Assembly: GCA_964423525.1 (NCBI GenBank)
Contig: CAYRFU010000277.1
Coordinates: 1 to 9,681 of the forward strand
Direction of reading: 5' to 3'
Length of the DNA stretch: 9,681 nucleotides
Origin: CAYRFU01 sp964423525
GTDB taxonomy: Bacteria > Vulcanimicrobiota > Xenobia > Xenobiales > JADMJV01
Part shown: positions 7,337 through 9,681 of the stretch, in pieces
How the letters are laid out: every line of letters starts with the position of its first letter
How positions within the stretch are numbered: position 1 is the first letter of the stretch
The notes under the pieces: model-generated
The model's input: only the letters and a program-made list of their open reading frames with translations
What the model was told of the DNA's origin: nothing
Databases searched by the model: none
Made by a program: the position numbers and the translations under genes

Positions 7337-7966
7337 ATGCCAGAATTAGAAGTTGCCACTTTCGCCCTGGGATGATTCTGGGGACCTGACGCCCAGTTTG
7401 GGGGTCTCCCGGGAGTGCATCGCACCCGTGTTGGCTACGCTGGCGGGACCAGTGCTCATCCCACCTACCACCGTATCGGCGACCACGCCGAGTGCCTTCA
7501 GCTGGCCTTTGACCCTGAGGTGCTTTCTTATTCCAAGCTCCTCAAGCTTTTCGCTAGTTGGCATAATCCGTTTCGCCCAGCTTGGGCGCGCCAGTACATG
7601 TCGGCAATTCTCTACCACGACGAGCAGCAGAAAAAAGCCGTGGAGGCCTGGGCGGCGGGATTGGAGCGGGTCGTGGCGACTGAAATTCAGCCCTATCAGG
7701 GTTTCACGTTAGCAGAAGATTACCATCAGAAATACTATCTTCGCAAAAATCACCGAGTTACCAGAGAGTTCGAGCGGATGTTTTCCGACCTCGAGGAGTT
7801 CGTCGATTCCTACGCGGTCACTCGCGCCAACGCTGCCCTCGGCGGCTATTACCGACTCACCGAGAAGGAAGTCTCCACTTTCGGTCTTTCCGACGAGGCC
7901 GCTTCGTCGCTGCTGAGAAAGAAGAAGAGTTTGCTCGGTATCTTGAGTGGCTTGTTACCGATTTGA
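7337..7966 (+). CDS. msrA: Peptide-methionine (S)-S-oxide reductase MsrA, probable selenoprotein (UGA-coded Sec13)
   Basis: MsrA reduces Met-S-sulfoxide in damaged proteins through a nucleophilic Cys in GCFWG. Reading from ATG 7337 gives MPELEVATFALG, then TGA (7373-7375), then FWGPDAQFGG, and on in the same frame to the TGA stop at 7964-7966 (209 residues). Downstream motifs are standard for MsrA: GYAGG (33-37), HPTY (41-44), GDHAE (48-52, with the catalytic Glu) and RQYMSAILYHDEQQ. The TGA sits exactly at the catalytic Cys, and a SECIS-like hairpin follows it (7380-7409). This strongly suggests selenocysteine; Sec-containing MsrA is known in some bacteria and algae. The only Cys, Cys53 next to the Glu, could act as a resolving residue. 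The Asp of the usual NDVGTQYRS motif is absent (PAWARQYMS), which I take as a feature of this MsrA branch. TGA is also this gene's own stop, so the code is not reassigned. The only upstream RBS hint is GAGA about 11 nt before ATG. A point mutation or read error (TGC/TGT to TGA) is the alternative. Confidence 0.85.
7380..7409 (+). promoter_or_regulatory. Putative bacterial SECIS element in msrA
   Basis: Starting 4 nt after the in-frame TGA, GGGGACC (7380-7386) pairs with GGTCTCC (7403-7409), 7 bp with one G-U pair. Above a 5-nt bulge on the 5' side, CCCA (7392-7395) pairs with TGGG (7399-7402), closing the loop GTT (7396-7398). The apical loop begins 20 nt after the UGA and starts with GU. Both match the general description of bacterial SECIS elements, in which a small GU/GG-containing loop lies about 16-37 nt downstream and is bound by SelB. 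The pairing was drawn by hand; a GAC/GTC variant of the lower stem (7388-7390 with 7404-7406) is also possible. Confidence 0.7.
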
Positions 7967-7972
7967 TCGGCC

Positions 7973-8053
7973 TGTAAAAAGAGTGTAAAACCTTTGAAAT
8001 CGGCCTTCCCTAGCCTTATAATCGACCTAGATGCAGGCAGACCAAAACGGAGG
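7973..8053 (+). promoter_or_regulatory. Sigma70-type promoter, upstream direct repeat and RBS of the small acidic gene
   Basis: TTGAAA (7994-7999), a 17-bp spacer and a perfect TATAAT (8017-8022) form a near-consensus promoter, with initiation expected near 8029. GGAGG (8049-8053) lies 5 nt before ATG 8059. Just upstream of the -35, TGTAAAA occurs twice (7973-7979 and 7984-7990), 11 bp or one helical turn apart. This could be an UP-like element or an activator site. No terminator for msrA is evident in this gap. Confidence 0.85.
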
Positions 8054-8058
8054 AAAGA

Positions 8059-8274
8059 ATGTTTGGAAGTAGTGTAGGTATTCCCCAGCAGGCCACTTCG
8101 CCGATCGCGACCAACCCGGTCACGAACAGCGACACGCCCGTCTCTTATCTCCTTGGAAATGACCTGTCGATCTCGACGGCGACCGACAATGTTGCCAGCC
8201 CCTCGAACGTCGGCGAAGGCGAAGACTTCAGTATTTTGACTGATCTTTCTCCTGAGGCCCTAGCCAGTATGTAG
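8059..8274 (+). CDS. Small acidic Ser/Thr-rich hypothetical protein (71 aa)
   Basis: I do not recognise a family. The gene has a near-consensus promoter and a strong Shine-Dalgarno, so it is real and probably well expressed. The 71-residue product has no Lys, Arg, His, Cys or Trp, about eight acidic residues, and many Ser, Thr, Asn and Pro residues. The only basic group is the N-terminus. There is no signal peptide or membrane span. The N-terminal half is Pro/Thr/Asn-rich and probably disordered; the C-terminus ends in a short possible helix (LSPEALASM). The stop is TAG at 8272-8274. The 65 bp to the convergent gene at 8340 show no T-tailed hairpin. Possible roles, such as a small acidic structural protein or a secreted-peptide precursor, are guesses. 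Confidence 0.75.
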   Translation: MFGSSVGIPQQATSPIATNPVTNSDTPVSYLLGNDLSISTATDNVASPSNVGEGEDFSILTDLSPEALASM

Positions 8275-8339
8275 GTATCAGACCGTCTCGCGTCTCGGCG
8301 GTTGGATGTTGCCCCGTCCGTGAGGGTCAAGGCGTCGTT

Positions 8340-9425
8340 CTAATCGCAAGGCAAGAGGACCCACAACTCCGGTCGCCCGCAGTTGCAGTGAACTGCGCGG
8401 GCGAGCCACCCGCAGTGAGCCCAGCTAAGAAAGAGCATCGACCGAGTGACATGCCAGGCTCCGAAGAGTCGGGGTCGGGCGCGGTCGAGAGCGTCCAGCC
8501 TTCGGTCGGGTGAGGGGATGGGATGGAAGATCGTTTCGTTGAGCCGGGAGCGGGTTTCTTCGTCTTCCGTCCGTCGGTCAAAAGTCTTGATGAAAGCGCG
8601 CAACTCTCTCTCGGGGATGTGCTGAGAAGCCAGACGGTCGACTTCGTAGACAGCCTCACGATTGAAGGTGGGCAGGAGCAAAAGGCCCAGAAAGGTCCAA
8701 CCCGTCGCGCCTAAGGAAGCCTTAAGGAGGCCCAGGAAAGTCGTGATGTCGGCCCCGGGGACAAGCTGGGTGGCCAGCATAAAGCCCACGGTGTTCCAGC
8801 TCACTGACAGCACTAGCCCGCGCGTCCGAAGACCAGACGAGACGGCTAATCGACGGCGAATGGCCATGACAGCGGCCTCCACAGCTGGAAGATTGGGCAG
8901 AATGACTCGTTCACGGCCCGGCAGACCCACTACGCCGCCCGTGAACGCCTCATCCTCCGAGTCCCAAACTGGTCCTTCCCAACCAGGTTGTCCCCACTTT
9001 GAAAGCCATTCGTTTAGGGCTGCGGCCTCGACGACTCGAAGCTGACCCGCCAACCGTGCCAGTTTCGGCGCGAGGGAGACCAGCGCCAGCTGTAACCCGA
9101 TCAGAGTCAACACCAGCAGGACCAAGCCGCCCGCTCTGCCGGCCTCGGCCAGAAGGCTGAGACAGGCCGAGAAAAGCACGACCTGGAGCGTCGTCCCCTC
9201 GGCCCAACTTTTGGCCCAGGCTCCAAATTCGGGTCGCTTTCGCCCGTAGGCCTTCTGGATTTGATAGCTGACGAAGTCGGGAAGGGCCATGAAGGCTAGG
9301 AGAGCCAAGGGTAAAAAGAGGCAAGGCTTCGTGGGTTGCCAGGCAACCCACCCGCAAAACGCTGTTAGAAGCCCCACACAGGTCGTCCCGAGCCAAAGGC
9401 GGGCACGGGCGTAAGAGATTCTCAT
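8340..9425 (-). CDS. Multi-pass membrane protein, possible M48-like peptidase relative without HExxH
   Basis: The start is taken as ATG at 9423-9425 (361 aa). A TTG further upstream at 9461 is the -35 box of a promoter that fires at about this ATG. Residues about 9-50 and 80-120 hold two pairs of hydrophobic spans, and two shorter hydrophobic stretches lie at about 211-223 and 243-252. The segment AFTGGVVGLPGRERVILP (160-177) followed by AVMAIRRRLAV resembles the NAF...G and AVLAHELGH region of M48 membrane metallopeptidases, with the HExxH replaced by Arg-Arg-Leu-Ala-Val. FHPIPSPDRRLDAL (300-313) resembles the M48 C-terminal HP..R...L motif. The C-terminus is motif-like and Cys-rich (Cys338, 347, 349, 360; RAVHCNCGRPELW). 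This suggests a non-peptidase derivative of the M48 fold. The assignment comes from eye alignment, so only the membrane-protein call is firm. The stop is TAG. Confidence 0.85.
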   Translation of the reverse strand: MRISYARARLWLGTTCVGLLTAFCGWVAWQPTKPCLFLPLALLAFMALPDFVSYQIQKAYGRKRPEFGAWAKSWAEGTTLQVVLFSACLSLLAEAGRAGGLVLLVLTLIGLQLALVSLAPKLARLAGQLRVVEAAALNEWLSKWGQPGWEGPVWDSEDEAFTGGVVGLPGRERVILPNLPAVEAAVMAIRRRLAVSSGLRTRGLVLSVSWNTVGFMLATQLVPGADITTFLGLLKASLGATGWTFLGLLLLPTFNREAVYEVDRLASQHIPERELRAFIKTFDRRTEDEETRSRLNETIFHPIPSPDRRLDALDRARPRLFGAWHVTRSMLFLSWAHCGWLARAVHCNCGRPELWVLLPCD

Positions 9426-9461
9426 GGTCAAATTGTATGGTTTTTGTTTATGTTTTGTCAA
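9426..9461 (-). promoter_or_regulatory. Near-consensus promoter giving a probable leaderless transcript
   Basis: On the minus strand, TTGACA (9461-9456), an 18-bp spacer and TACAAT (9437-9432) are followed by six bases and then ATG at 9425. Initiation 6-7 nt after the -10 would fall on or next to the A of ATG, leaving no room for a Shine-Dalgarno. The -35 overlaps the last codons of the upstream small gene. Confidence 0.75.
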
Positions 9462-9660
9462 TGTTGGTTTTCAGGGCTCTTTCAGGAAAGCTGAATAAAC
9501 CGGCTAATCGATTCCCTCCTCTGACGCGCTCGCCGCCTTGAAAAAAGCTCAGAGTAACCCCGCCCTCAAAAGCCTGAAAGAGGCCGCTGCCAATCAAGAA
9601 CGCAGGCTTGAAAAGGTCGACCAACTGTGCTGTCGAGGCTGACTTCGAAGAAGTGGCCAT
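9448..9660 (-). CDS. Small hypothetical protein (70 aa)
   Basis: ATG 9660 has GGAG 10 nt upstream (9671-9674). An earlier in-frame TTG at 9678 also exists, and the gene might begin outside the window. The 70 residues include a Ser/Thr-rich start, a hydrophobic Gly/Phe-rich middle (KPAFLIGSGLFQAF, GGVTLSFFQGG) and a basic, Gly-rich end. There is no Cys and no recognised family. No competing open frame of note exists on the other strand, and the frame ends in TAA just where the next gene's promoter begins, which is sensible packing. It may be real, but the evidence is limited to an RBS and an open frame. Confidence 0.5.
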   Translation of the reverse strand: MATSSKSASTAQLVDLFKPAFLIGSGLFQAFEGGVTLSFFQGGERVRGGNRLAGLFSFPERALKTNIDKT

Positions 9661-9681
9661 CCCGAGAAAGCTCCGCAAACA

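Noticed and set aside
7373..7375. Genome-wide reassignment of TGA to an amino acid
   Set aside because: TGA serves as the normal stop of msrA itself (7964-7966) and of the gene at 3360-3362.
7415..7966. msrA as a gene starting at GTG 7415
   Set aside because: It lacks the FWG active-site region, which is encoded in the same frame directly upstream across a single TGA; the longer reading explains the sequence better.
8327..8659. 110-aa minus-strand frame overlapping the membrane-protein gene
   Set aside because: It lies in another frame of the same strand inside the conserved C-terminus of the 361-aa protein; no independent RBS or motif.

Overview
The window is about 9.7 kb of moderately GC-rich bacterial DNA. 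It is densely coding with short gaps, has ordinary Shine-Dalgarno sites and sigma70-type promoters, and shows no insertion sequence, CRISPR array, tRNA or rRNA. I cannot place the organism to phylum from these genes. An inner-membrane ABC exporter, signal peptides and a signal peptidase I homologue fit a bacterium that secretes proteins. A recoded UGA in msrA suggests that it makes selenoproteins.

Layout. Positions 1-1434 (+) carry the 3' part of a secreted subtilisin-like protease with C-terminal beta-sandwich domains, ending in a terminator that can work on both strands. Positions 1502-3914 hold a minus-strand block of four poorly known genes. Read in transcription order these are an unrecognised 184-aa protein (3914-3360), a zinc-ribbon/helical protein (3325-2777), a Gly/Ala-rich protein built from two copies of one module and split by a one-base frameshift (2680-2212), and a repeat-containing acidic protein (2056-1502) with its own promoter region. 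Divergent from this block is a signal peptidase I homologue (3939-4703, +). It converges on an MsbA-type ABC exporter (6635-4734, -), which lies downstream of an exported XAC2610-like protein (7285-6689, -).

The most interesting feature is at 7337-7966 (+). It is a peptide-methionine sulfoxide reductase A whose catalytic Cys codon (the C of GCFWG) is an in-frame TGA. A stem-loop with the geometry of a bacterial SECIS element starts 4 nt after that TGA, so the gene probably encodes a selenocysteine MsrA. A conventional caller would start at the internal GTG at 7415 and lose the active site. After msrA comes a small acidic protein with no Lys, Arg, His, Cys or Trp (8059-8274, +), driven by a near-consensus promoter. 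It is followed by a convergent membrane protein that looks like an M48 peptidase relative without its zinc site (9425-8340, -) and is probably expressed from a leaderless promoter, and then by a small hypothetical gene at the right edge.

Functionally the window mixes secretion and envelope genes (protease, signal peptidase, exporter, exported protein, membrane protein) with an oxidative-damage repair enzyme. I see no single pathway joining them. The second notable protein is the signal peptidase homologue, in which the catalytic Lys is His and the Ser that positions that Lys is Ala.
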